Shown here piece by piece: positions 8,271 through 16,138 of a DNA stretch of 64,000 nt (position 1 is its first letter; each line of letters starts with the position of its first letter). The translations under genes and the position numbers were made by a program. The notes under the pieces are model-generated. The model was not told where the DNA came from. It saw only the letters and a list, made by a program, of their open reading frames with translations, and ran no database searches. The stretch covers positions 1-64,000 of the forward strand of contig NZ_JMQI01000019.1 in NCBI RefSeq assembly GCF_000695625.1, written 5' to 3'. This DNA is from Amycolatopsis rifamycinica. Lineage in GTDB: Bacteria > Actinomycetota > Actinomycetes > Mycobacteriales > Pseudonocardiaceae.

Positions 8271-9668
8271 GTGATCCCACCGCACCCGCCTCCGCATCAC
8301 GCAGCCGCATCACCTGCCGGCACGGCCGATCTGCTGGCGCAGTGGTTGAACGGCAAGAAGCCTGCAACTACCACCACCGCCCGCCCCGACCATGGCAGTG
8401 GCTTGCGGTTCGCGTTCTACGGCCGCACCTCGACCACCCGCCATCAAGACCGGCTGTCGTCGCAGGGCTGGCAGCGCGACATGGCCGATGAGTTGGTCGT
8501 GGGCCACGGCGAGGTCGTCGCCGTCTACTTCGACGCCGGCACCTCACGCCGCATCCCCTGGCGACAGCGACCGCAGGCTGCCCAGCTCATGGCCGCGGCC
8601 TCGAGCCCGGAGTCCGTGATCGATGCGATCGTGGTCGGCGAGTACGAGCGCGCCTTCACCGGCACCCAGTTCGCCACCCTCTACGCCTGGTGCACCCGGC
8701 ACGGCATCCAGCTGTGGCTGCCCGAAACCAGCGGTCCGGTCGATCTCGGCAACCGCGATCACCGGGCGCTGCTGTCACTGCTGGCCACCCAGTCGCAGCG
8801 CGAGGTCCTCCGCGCCCGCCACCGGGTGCTGGCGGCGATGCACAACCAGGCCACCCAGCAAGGCCGCTACCTCGGCGGCCGACCACCCTACGGCTACCAA
8901 CTCGTCGACGCCGGCCCCCACCCCAACCCAGCAGACGCCCGCTGGGGCCGACGCCTCCAGCGCCTCGCACCCGACCCCCGAACCGCAGCGCACGTCGCCT
9001 GGATGTTCCGCCAGCGGCTCGCCGGGCACAGCGTCGCCAGCATCGCACGACACCTCAACGAGCGCGGTGTCCCCTGCCCGTCCAGGGCAGACCCGGACCG
9101 CAACCGGCACCGGACCAGCGGCGCCTGGACTTTGCGCACTGTTGCGGTCATCCTCGCGAATCCGCGCTACACCGGTCGGCAAACGTGGAATCGCCGCACC
9201 ACCGAGACCTGCGGCCCAGCGTCAACGCCAGCCCTGTCGGCGAAGGTTGCGCATCCGGCGCTCATCACGGAGCAGGACTTCGTCGCCGCACAGCAGATCC
9301 GGGCCGCTCGCCCTGCTAGCGATGGTCGGCCTCGCCGGTTCGCGCTGGCAGGCTTGATTCACTGCGGTGTCTGCGACCGGCGGCTGGACTCGCACTGGAA
9401 CCACGGGCGACCGACCTACCGCTGCCGCCACGGCCACACCAGCACCCAACGCGCAGGCCAGCTGCGGCCGAAGACGCTCTACGTCCGCGAGGACCACCTC
9501 GTCGACGAGATCCATATCCGGCTCAGAGGCGAGGGCAACGACGGCCACACCGAGCTGGAGTCTGCTCGGACACGAAGCAGTCACGTCGCGGTGGCGTTGC
9601 GCGATTCAGGACGGTTCGTCGTCTACGACATCGCCGGATGGCGACTGGAGAAGATTGATTCGAGCTGA
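8271..9668 (+). CDS. Large serine recombinase (site-specific integrase family), possibly altered C-terminus
   Basis: 465 residues from GTG; the start is uncertain because the first 42 residues are Pro/Ala-rich and outside the domain. The resolvase domain begins at about residue 45 with FAFYGRTSTTR (catalytic Ser54 in the GRTST motif), continues through EYERAFTGTQF and LLATQSQREVLRAR, then the recombinase DNA-binding domain (YLGGRPPYGYQL, 200-210; ILANPRYTGRQTW, 294-306). A zinc beta-ribbon follows (C365-C368 and C385) and the usual LYVREDHLVDEI. Relatives usually continue with a longer coiled C-terminus; here the frame changes character after residue 420 (RGEGNDGHTELE...), so the end may be a fusion to foreign sequence. 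It stops 55 bases before tRNA-Leu. Confidence 0.8.
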   Translation: MIPPHPPPHHAAASPAGTADLLAQWLNGKKPATTTTARPDHGSGLRFAFYGRTSTTRHQDRLSSQGWQRDMADELVVGHGEVVAVYFDAGTSRRIPWRQRPQAAQLMAAASSPESVIDAIVVGEYERAFTGTQFATLYAWCTRHGIQLWLPETSGPVDLGNRDHRALLSLLATQSQREVLRARHRVLAAMHNQATQQGRYLGGRPPYGYQLVDAGPHPNPADARWGRRLQRLAPDPRTAAHVAWMFRQRLAGHSVASIARHLNERGVPCPSRADPDRNRHRTSGAWTLRTVAVILANPRYTGRQTWNRRTTETCGPASTPALSAKVAHPALITEQDFVAAQQIRAARPASDGRPRRFALAGLIHCGVCDRRLDSHWNHGRPTYRCRHGHTSTQRAGQLRPKTLYVREDHLVDEIHIRLRGEGNDGHTELESARTRSSHVAVALRDSGRFVVYDIAGWRLEKIDSS

Positions 9669-9723
9669 GCTACGATCAACCCCAGTTTCAAGATCGCGTT
9701 TCGCGACCTGTGGGGTAATACTG

Positions 9724-9807
9724 TGTCCGAGGGGGGACTTGAACCCCCACGCCCGTTAAGGGCACTAGCACCTCAAGCTAGCGCGTCTGCCATTCCGCCA
9801 CTCGGAC
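9724..9807 (-). tRNA. tRNA-Leu (GAG)
   Basis: On the minus strand the acceptor arm pairs GTCCGAG (9801-9807) with CTCGGAC (9725-9731), with discriminator A at 9724. The anticodon stem CTAGC/GCTAG encloses the loop TTGAGGT, anticodon GAG. A long variable arm (class II) and a GGGGG-TTCAAGT-CCCCC T arm are present. CCA is not encoded. The leucine identity fits the class II shape and discriminator A. Confidence 0.95.
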
Positions 9808-10095
9808 CTGCTGAAGAAAGAGTATACGGCCGCCCCCACCCCTCCTTCAGGGGGGTCCGGATCCACCCCGCGCCCACCTCTGGCATGATCGAAAGTTTCG
9901 CCGGACCTGCATCGATCCAGCCGGCCCGACCTCCCGGTGGCCGCACCGAAAGATTCCGCCCTTCTGTGCCCGGATCCGGTCATCTACCAGCGAAACGCCG
10001 CCGCGGGGATACGGTTTACAAGACCGTCTTCGGTTCCTAGGATTCGCCGGGCAAGCCAGCGCGCTCGAGCGCCCTCGCGGACTGGAGGTTGCCGT
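9808..10095. other. Upstream region of the CBM2 gene
   Basis: 288 bases with no credible gene; it should hold the promoters of tRNA-Leu (leftward) and of the CBM2 gene (rightward). A stem ACGGT-TTACAAG-ACCGT (10011-10027) looks like an anticodon arm but has no matching D or T arm. Confidence 0.4.
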
Positions 10096-10899
10096 ATGGC
10101 GCGCGTTGGGCGGCCTGATGATGAGATCTCCGTTGATGAGCTTCTGCGGGAGACCGGGGCCATGCCCCGGTCGCTCGGGGCCTACGTTCCGCTGACCCGG
10201 GCCCGGGAGGATGACACCGGGGAGGGGTACCGGGAACGGCTCGAACAGCGGGCGCGGGAGGCCGCCGCCGGGCAGCAGCGGGCTGGGCGGCGGATTCGGT
10301 GGGTCTCCGCCCTCTGCGGGGGTGTTGTCGTCGTCGGGAGCCTGGTCATCATCGGGGTCACCTCCGAGAGCTCGCCCGGGCGGCTGGCCTCCATGGCGCC
10401 CGATCCGCTCGCTCCCGCCACCACCACTCCGCGGACCGTCTTCACCACGGCGACGCCGACGCCGGTGCCCACCGTGCTCCGGCAGACCTCGACCTCCGCT
10501 TCTCCCACTTCGACGACGGCGCCCACGACCACCTCCGGCAGCCCGACGGCGGCGGCTCCTCCGCCGCCCGCTCCGGTGGCCTCCTGCCGCGTCCGGTACG
10601 CCGTCACCGACCAGTGGCCCAATGGTTTCACCGCCAACGTCTCCGTCACCAACACCGGTAACCAGACGCTCAACCCGTGGACCTCCACCTGGACCTTCAC
10701 CGCCGGGCAGCGGGTCACGCACAGCTGGAACGGCGACTACTCCCAGAGCGGCTCGCGGGTGCTCATGAAAGCGGTTTCCTACAACCTGACCCTCGCCCCC
10801 GGGGCGACCGTCGACATCGGCTTCAACGCTTCCTTCGACCGCGTGAACCCGGCGCCTGTGGGCTTCACCCTCAACGGCGCCCGCTGCACCGCGAACTAA
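10096..10899 (+). CDS. Membrane-anchored carbohydrate-binding (CBM2) protein
   Basis: 267 residues from ATG 10096, with GGAGG seven bases upstream; the open frame extends further left but without a ribosome site. The N-terminal 65 residues are cytoplasmic and charged (DDEISVDELLRETGAMPRS...), followed by one membrane segment (about 67-88), a Thr/Ser/Pro linker (100-160) and a C-terminal CBM2 module (165-267). The module has conserved aromatic residues (QWPNGF, NPWTSTWTF, HSWNGDY) and bracketing Cys residues. CBM2 modules bind cellulose or xylan; here there is no catalytic domain, and the protein is held at the membrane with the binding module outside. It could tether cells to plant fibre or act as a ligand sensor. 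The stop overlaps that of the convergent LysR gene by four bases. Confidence 0.85.
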   Translation: MARVGRPDDEISVDELLRETGAMPRSLGAYVPLTRAREDDTGEGYRERLEQRAREAAAGQQRAGRRIRWVSALCGGVVVVGSLVIIGVTSESSPGRLASMAPDPLAPATTTPRTVFTTATPTPVPTVLRQTSTSASPTSTTAPTTTSGSPTAAAPPPPAPVASCRVRYAVTDQWPNGFTANVSVTNTGNQTLNPWTSTWTFTAGQRVTHSWNGDYSQSGSRVLMKAVSYNLTLAPGATVDIGFNASFDRVNPAPVGFTLNGARCTAN

Positions 10900-11789
10900 C
10901 CCAGCACCTCCCGCATGAAGCCCACCAGCCAGTGCTGCGCCGGGCTGCGGGCGTGCGTGTGCCGCGTGTACACCGACACCTGGGCCGGCTCCACCTCGAG
11001 CGGCAGCTCGAACAGCCGGACGCGGTGCTCGGCCGCGAACACCTCCGCCACCAGCCGCGGGACCATCGCCACCAGCTCGCCGTCCTGGACCAGGTACGGC
11101 AGCGGTGCGAAGCGGGTCACCTCGAGCACCACGCGGTCGAGCAGGCCGGACGCCTCCAGTGCGCGGCGGGGGCCGTTGTGGCCGGTCGGGCCGAACACCG
11201 TCACGTGGCGTTCCGCCGCCAGCTCGCCGAACGACACCTCCGCCCCCAGCCGGGGGTGGTCCAGGGCCACCATGCCCAGGTAGCCCTCGGAAAACAGCGG
11301 GATGCGGGCGACGCGCTGGGAACTGATCAACGGGGACGCGATGAACGCGTCGATCTCGCCGCGGCCGAGCTGGTCGGCCGCGCGCTCGACGTCCAGCGGC
11401 CGGACGGTCAGCGTCACGCCGGGGGCGCGCGCGGGCAGCGCCGCCATCAGGCGCGGCAGCAGCGAGATCTCCCCCAGGTCGGACAGGCACAGCGTGAACG
11501 CCGCGCGGGCCGTCGACGGCTCGAACGATTTCGCGCCGCTGACCGCCGTCTCGATCTCCGACAGCGCGCTGTGCAGCGGCTCGTAGAGCGCGCGGGCGGT
11601 CGTCGTGGGGACCAGGCCACCGCCGGTGCGGCGGAACAGCTCGTCGCCGAACCGGCGCCGCAGCTTCTGCAGGCTGTAGCTGATCGTCGGCTGCGTGACG
11701 TGCAGGGACTCCGCCGTGGCCGTCACGCTGCGGGTCTCGTAGAGCAGCACGAACGTGCGCACCAGGTTCAGGTCGAAATCCCGCATCAT
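10896..11789 (-). CDS. LysR-family regulator of the benzoylformate genes
   Basis: 297 residues. N-terminal winged helix-turn-helix (DLNLVRTFVLLYETRSVTAT... VTQPTISYSLQKLR, about 5-60) and a periplasmic-binding-like effector domain (about 95-297). It is divergent from the benzoylformate decarboxylase gene with only 70 bases between them, the classic arrangement in which a LysR protein controls the facing operon in response to a pathway substrate. ATG is doubled (MM); the first is used here. The likely inducer, benzoylformate, mandelate or a benzoate-like acid, is inference from the neighbours. Confidence 0.85.
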   Translation of the reverse strand: MMRDFDLNLVRTFVLLYETRSVTATAESLHVTQPTISYSLQKLRRRFGDELFRRTGGGLVPTTTARALYEPLHSALSEIETAVSGAKSFEPSTARAAFTLCLSDLGEISLLPRLMAALPARAPGVTLTVRPLDVERAADQLGRGEIDAFIASPLISSQRVARIPLFSEGYLGMVALDHPRLGAEVSFGELAAERHVTVFGPTGHNGPRRALEASGLLDRVVLEVTRFAPLPYLVQDGELVAMVPRLVAEVFAAEHRVRLFELPLEVEPAQVSVYTRHTHARSPAQHWLVGFMREVLG

Positions 11790-11796
11790 CGATCCC

Positions 11797-11815
11797 GTCT
11801 ATGAACCATCGAGAC
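11797..11815. promoter_or_regulatory. LysR-type box
   Basis: GTCT-N11-AGAC, containing the T-N11-A core of LysR binding sites, in the 70-base divergent gap between the lysR gene and the decarboxylase operon. AT-rich sequence follows on its right (CATTTATTGG). Confidence 0.45.
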
Positions 11816-11859
11816 AACATTTATTGGAACACGGCCGCCGCGCTCCATAGGGTCCGCCC

Positions 11860-13428
11860 ATGCCCACTGTCCGCCGCCTCGCCCACGAGTTCCTGGACCG
11901 CCGTGGCCTGACCACGATCTTCGGCAACCCCGGTTCCAACGAACTCCCGTTCCTCGCCGAGCTGCCCGCCCACTTCCGTTACGTCCTCGGCCTGCACGAA
12001 GGCGCCGTCGTCGGGATGGCCGACGGCTACGCCCAGGCGACCGGCCGCCCCGTGCTGGTCAACCTGCACGCCGCCGCCGGCTCCGGCAACGCGATGGGCG
12101 CCCTCACCAACGCCGTCTACTCACGCTCTCCCCTGGTGCTCACCGCCGGCCAGCAGGTCCGGACGGCGATCGGGCCGGAGGCGATGCTCGCCAACGTCGA
12201 CGCGACGCAGCTCATGCGGCCCCTGGTCGCCTGGTCGGGCGAGCCGAGCTGCGCCGCGGACGTCCCGCGGTCGCTCGCGCAGGCGGTGTTCGAGGCCGAG
12301 CTGCACCGGCGCCCGAGCTACCTCTCGGTGCCCTACGACGACTGGGCCGCCGAGCTGGACGAGACGGCGACGCTCGACCGGGGAGTCCAGAAGGGCCTGG
12401 CCCCGAGCGAAGCGCAGCTCGACGCGCTGGCGGCGAGCGTCGCCGCGGCGAAGAACCCGGCGCTCGTCCTGGGCGGCGACATCGACGCGACCGGCCTGTT
12501 CGACCGGGCCGTCGCCGTGGCCGAGCACCTCGACCTGCCGGTCTGGGTGGCGCCGTCGCCGCACCGGCTGCCCTTCCCGAACCGGCACCGGCTCTTCCGC
12601 GGCGTCCTGCCCGCCGGGATCGCCCCGGTGTCGGCCGCGCTGACCGGGCACGACCTCGTGCTCGTGCTCGGCGCGCCGGTTTTCCGCTACCACCAGCACG
12701 TTCCCGGCGCGTACCTGCCCGAGGGCACCCGGCTGATCCAGGTGACCGACGACTTCGGCGCCGCGGCCCGCGCGCCGATGGGCGAGGCGCTGGTGGCCGA
12801 TCCGGCGCCGGTGATCGAGGCACTGCTGGCCAAGGTGCCCGCCCGCGCAACACCAGCCGGCTACTCGGCGACCCCGGAGCCCAGGATCGGCGCGACAGCG
12901 CTGCACCCGGAGCAGGTGTTCGCCGCCCTGCGCGACACCCAGGCCGCCGGCACGCGCTACGTCGTCGAGTCGACGTCGACGAACTCGGCCTGGTGGCGGC
13001 AGATGGACCTGCGCCGCGCGGGCTCGTACTTCTTCCCCGCCGCCGGCGGGCTCGGCTTCGGCCTGCCCGCCGCCGTCGGCGTCGCCATGGGCGACCCGGA
13101 CCGCCCGGTCGTCGGCGTCATCGGCGACGGCTCGGCCAACTACGGCATCACGGCGTTGTGGACGGCCGCGCACTACCGCGTGCCGGTGACCTTCGTGATC
13201 CTGCGCAACGGCGTCTACGGCGCCCTGCGGTGGTTCGGCGAGCTGCTCGGCACGCCGGACGTGCCCGGCACGGAGATCCCCGGGCTCGATTTCACCGCCA
13301 TCGCGGCCGGCTACGGCGTCGAAGCCACGACCGTCACCGGCGAAGAGGACTTGCGCGCCCAGCTCAAGGCGACCCCGGACGGCCCGCGGCTGATCCAGGT
13401 CGACACCGAACCGACCACACCGGAGTGA
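11860..13428 (+). CDS. mdlC: Benzoylformate decarboxylase (ThDP-dependent)
   Basis: 522 residues. Converts benzoylformate to benzaldehyde and CO2 with thiamine diphosphate. Ser26 (FGNPGSNELPF), the cofactor-activating Glu47 (LHEGAV) and His70 (NLHAAAGSGN) fall at the positions known for Pseudomonas putida MdlC, and APVFRYHQHVPG carries the further active-site His (His278 here, His281 there). The ThDP/Mg motif is VIGDGSANYGI followed by ILRNGVYGALRW. Length matches the family (about 528). It is the first gene of an operon with an aldehyde dehydrogenase two bases downstream and an aromatic-acid transporter, so benzaldehyde would be oxidised directly to benzoate. A mandelate dehydrogenase is not in the window. 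A different 2-oxoacid substrate is possible. Confidence 0.88.
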   Translation: MPTVRRLAHEFLDRRGLTTIFGNPGSNELPFLAELPAHFRYVLGLHEGAVVGMADGYAQATGRPVLVNLHAAAGSGNAMGALTNAVYSRSPLVLTAGQQVRTAIGPEAMLANVDATQLMRPLVAWSGEPSCAADVPRSLAQAVFEAELHRRPSYLSVPYDDWAAELDETATLDRGVQKGLAPSEAQLDALAASVAAAKNPALVLGGDIDATGLFDRAVAVAEHLDLPVWVAPSPHRLPFPNRHRLFRGVLPAGIAPVSAALTGHDLVLVLGAPVFRYHQHVPGAYLPEGTRLIQVTDDFGAAARAPMGEALVADPAPVIEALLAKVPARATPAGYSATPEPRIGATALHPEQVFAALRDTQAAGTRYVVESTSTNSAWWRQMDLRRAGSYFFPAAGGLGFGLPAAVGVAMGDPDRPVVGVIGDGSANYGITALWTAAHYRVPVTFVILRNGVYGALRWFGELLGTPDVPGTEIPGLDFTAIAAGYGVEATTVTGEEDLRAQLKATPDGPRLIQVDTEPTTPE

Positions 13429-13430
13429 TC

Positions 13431-14858
13431 ATGACCTTGCTCGATGACGCCTTCGTCCGCGGAAGCGGCGGGACCCACCCGGTCGTCGAACCGGCCACCG
13501 GGACCGTGCTGGGCCAGGTGGGCGTCGCGACGCCGTCCGACGTCGCGGAAGCCGCCGCCACCGCCGCGAAGGCCCAGCGCGACTGGGCCCGGCGCAAGCC
13601 CGCCGAACGCGCCGCCGTGCTGCGCCGCGCCGGCGAGCTGTGGGAGGCGCACGCCGCCGAGGTGCAGGACTGGATCGTCCGCGAAGCCGGCTCGACGCGG
13701 CCCAAGGCCGCGATCGAAACCGAGATGGCGGCCGGGATCTGCTTCGAGGCCGCGGCCCTGCCCACCCATCCGCTCGGTGAGGTGCTCAGCACCGGCGAGC
13801 CCCGCTGGTCGCTGGCCCGGCGGGTGCCGGCCGGCGTGGTTTCGGTGATTTCGCCGTTCAACTTCCCGCTGATCCTGGCCATCCGCTCGGTCGCCCCGGC
13901 GCTCGCGCTCGGCAACGCCGTGCTGCTCAAGCCCGACCTGCGGACCGCGGTGTCCGGCGGGGTGAGCATCCTGCGCGTCTTCGAGGAGGCCGGGCTGCCC
14001 GAGGGGCTGCTGCACCTGCTGCCCGGGGACGCGGGCGTCGGCGCCGCGGTGGTCGACGCCCCGGAGGTGTCGGTGGTGTCCTTCACCGGCTCGACCGCGG
14101 CCGGGCGGAAGGTCGGCGAAGCCGCCGCGCGCTCGCTCAAGCGGGTGCACCTGGAACTCGGCGGCAACAACGCGCTCGTCGTGCTGCCCGGCGCCGACGT
14201 CGCCAAGGCCGCCTCCGCCGGCGCGTTCGGCTCGTTCCTGCACCAGGGCCAGATCTGCATGACGACCGGCCGCCACCTGGTGCACGAGTCCCAAGTGGAC
14301 GAGTACCTCGAGGCGCTCGCGGAGAAGGCGCGGCGGCTCCCGGTGGGGAACCCGGCCGAGAGCGACGTCGCGCTCGGCCCGATCATCGACGACCGCCAGC
14401 TCGCGCACGTCACCGACGTCGTCGACCGCAGCGTGGCGGCCGGAGCGCGCGTCCTGGCCGGCGGGAAGCCGGACGCGCCGTTCTACCCGCCGACCGTCCT
14501 GTTCGGACTCGACGACGCGAGCCCGGCGTGGCGGGAGGAGATCTTCGGCCCGGTCGCGCCGGTGCGCGCCTACCGCGACCTCGACGAGGCCGTGCGGCTG
14601 GTCAACGACTCCGAGTACGGCCTGTCGGTCGGCATCCTCGGTGACGTCGGCACGGCGATGAAGCTGGCCGAGGAGGTCCGCTCGGGCAAGGTGCACATCA
14701 ACGAGCAGACCGTCGGCGACGAGCCGACCGCGCCCTTCGGCGGCGTCGGCGACTCCGGCAACGGCTCCCGCTTCGGCGGGGCGAAGGCCAACATCGAGGC
14801 CTTCACCGAGACCCAGTGGCTGACCGTCCGCGCGGACATCGCGCCCTACCCGTTCTGA
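13431..14858 (+). CDS. Aldehyde dehydrogenase, probably benzaldehyde dehydrogenase
   Basis: 475 residues, ATG two bases after the decarboxylase stop, so translation is probably coupled. NAD(P)-dependent aldehyde dehydrogenase fold: ISPFNFPLILAIRS (cofactor pocket), FTGSTAAGRKVGEAAA, LELGGNNALVVL (catalytic Glu) and HQGQICMTTGR (nucleophilic Cys), then EEIFGPVAP. The paired decarboxylase predicts benzaldehyde as substrate and benzoate as product. The protein is the usual length and I see no missing residue. Confidence 0.87.
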   Translation: MTLLDDAFVRGSGGTHPVVEPATGTVLGQVGVATPSDVAEAAATAAKAQRDWARRKPAERAAVLRRAGELWEAHAAEVQDWIVREAGSTRPKAAIETEMAAGICFEAAALPTHPLGEVLSTGEPRWSLARRVPAGVVSVISPFNFPLILAIRSVAPALALGNAVLLKPDLRTAVSGGVSILRVFEEAGLPEGLLHLLPGDAGVGAAVVDAPEVSVVSFTGSTAAGRKVGEAAARSLKRVHLELGGNNALVVLPGADVAKAASAGAFGSFLHQGQICMTTGRHLVHESQVDEYLEALAEKARRLPVGNPAESDVALGPIIDDRQLAHVTDVVDRSVAAGARVLAGGKPDAPFYPPTVLFGLDDASPAWREEIFGPVAPVRAYRDLDEAVRLVNDSEYGLSVGILGDVGTAMKLAEEVRSGKVHINEQTVGDEPTAPFGGVGDSGNGSRFGGAKANIEAFTETQWLTVRADIAPYPF

Positions 14859-14869
14859 GGAGGACGACG

Positions 14870-16090
14870 ATGACAACGACGTCTCGTGGCACGTGGACGG
14901 CGGTCCTCTGCTGGCTGACCGTCCTGCTCGAGGGCTACGACCTGGTCGCGCTCGGCGCGACCATCCCGACCCTGCTCAAGAGCGGTCACCTCGGCTTCAC
15001 CGCGGCCGGCGCGACCGCGGTCGCCACGGTGTCGCTGATCGGCGTGGCCGTCGGCGCCGCCGGCCTCGGCCCCCTCACCGACCGGTTCGGCCGCCGCGTG
15101 CTGCTCATCGGCTCGGTCCTGCTGTTCTCGCTGTTCACCCTGCTGACGCCGCTCGCGCCGAACGTCGCGACGTTCGGGGTGTTCCGGTTCGCCGCCGGGC
15201 TCGGCCTCGGCGCGTGCATGCCGGTGGCGCTGACGGTGATGTCGGAGAACCTGCCCGCCCGGCGGCGGGCCAGCGCGAGCACGTTCACCATGACCGGCTA
15301 CCACGTCGGCGCGGTGCTGACGTCGGTCCTCGCGCTGTCGGCCAAGGAGGACTGGCACCTGCTGTTCTACGGCGGCGGGATCGCCGGCCTGCTCGTCGTG
15401 CCGCTGATGTGGTGGAAGCTGCCGGAGTCCGCGGCCTACCTCGCGGCCCGCGAGACGACCGCGCGCGTGGGGTTCAAGGACCTGCTCGGCGGGCGGTTCC
15501 GGCGGATCAGCATCGCCGTGTGGACGGGTTCGTTCATGGGGCTGCTGCTGGTCTACGGGCTCAACACCTGGCTGCCGCAGCTGATGCGGACGGCGGGTTA
15601 CCCGATCTCGACGTCGATCACGCTGCTGCTGGTGCTCAACATCGGCGCGGTGCTCGGGCTGGTGCTGGCCGGCACGATCGCCGACCGGTTCGGCATCCGC
15701 CCGATCGCCCGGATCTGGTTCGGCGCCGGGGCGGTTCTGCTGGCGGCGCTGAGCCTCCGCATCGGCAACGCAGTCGTGCTCAACGCGGTCGTGCTGCTGA
15801 CCGGTGTGTTCGTGTTCTCGGCGCAGGTGCTGATCTACGGCTACGTCGCGCACGCGTTCCCGGCGTCGGCCCGCGGCACCGCCCTCGGGCTGACGTCGGC
15901 GGTCGGGCGGCTGGGCTCGATCCTGGGCCCGTTCGTCACCGGGGCGCTGGTCACCGCCGGGGTCGCCTACCCGTGGGGCTTCTACTTCTTCGCCGTCGTG
16001 GCCGCGCTGGGGCTGGTCGCGGTGCTGCTGTTGCGCGGTGAGACGCGGGCCGAGGACCAGCCGGCGCCGGTGGGGGCGTCTGGACGGTAG
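14870..16090 (+). CDS. MFS transporter, aromatic acid:H+ symporter type
   Basis: 406 residues with about 12 membrane segments; start ATG 14870 has GAGGAGG upstream and lies 11 bases after the dehydrogenase stop. The first helix has LLEGYDLVALGATIP, with the acidic residue typical of aromatic-acid symporters. The loop 2-3 motif is PLTDRFGRRVLL, repeated in weaker form in the second half (IADRFGIRPIAR). It probably imports the aromatic acid handled by the two upstream enzymes. Confidence 0.82.
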   Translation: MTTTSRGTWTAVLCWLTVLLEGYDLVALGATIPTLLKSGHLGFTAAGATAVATVSLIGVAVGAAGLGPLTDRFGRRVLLIGSVLLFSLFTLLTPLAPNVATFGVFRFAAGLGLGACMPVALTVMSENLPARRRASASTFTMTGYHVGAVLTSVLALSAKEDWHLLFYGGGIAGLLVVPLMWWKLPESAAYLAARETTARVGFKDLLGGRFRRISIAVWTGSFMGLLLVYGLNTWLPQLMRTAGYPISTSITLLLVLNIGAVLGLVLAGTIADRFGIRPIARIWFGAGAVLLAALSLRIGNAVVLNAVVLLTGVFVFSAQVLIYGYVAHAFPASARGTALGLTSAVGRLGSILGPFVTGALVTAGVAYPWGFYFFAVVAALGLVAVLLLRGETRAEDQPAPVGASGR

Positions 16091-16094
16091 CGCG

Positions 16095-16138
16095 AAGTTG
16101 CTATAGATTTCAGTCGTGACTGAAATCTATAGCAACTT
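16095..16138. promoter_or_regulatory. 44-nt perfect palindrome over a start codon
   Basis: Left arm 16095-16115 and right arm 16118-16138 are exact reverse complements (21 bases each, core CTATAGATTTCAG), separated only by GT. The element is AT-rich in a very GC-rich setting. The GTG start of the hydrolase (16116-16118) lies at its centre. Such a site is most simply an operator for a dimeric or tetrameric repressor; the MarR/GbsR-like gene at 17123 is the nearest candidate. In RNA it would form a stem hiding the start codon. Confidence 0.75.

Noticed and set aside
8271..9807. Recombination (att) site inside tRNA-Leu
   Set aside because: No direct repeat of the tRNA 3-prime end is visible in the window, and large serine recombinases seldom use tRNA genes.
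10011..10027. Anticodon-arm-like stem ACGGT-TTACAAG-ACCGT, possible tRNA
   Set aside because: No matching acceptor, D or T arm on either strand at the right spacing.
9847..11820. Minus-strand open frame of 657 codons
   Set aside because: Arg/Gly/Pro-rich shadow across the CBM2 and LysR genes and the intergenic region, without domains.
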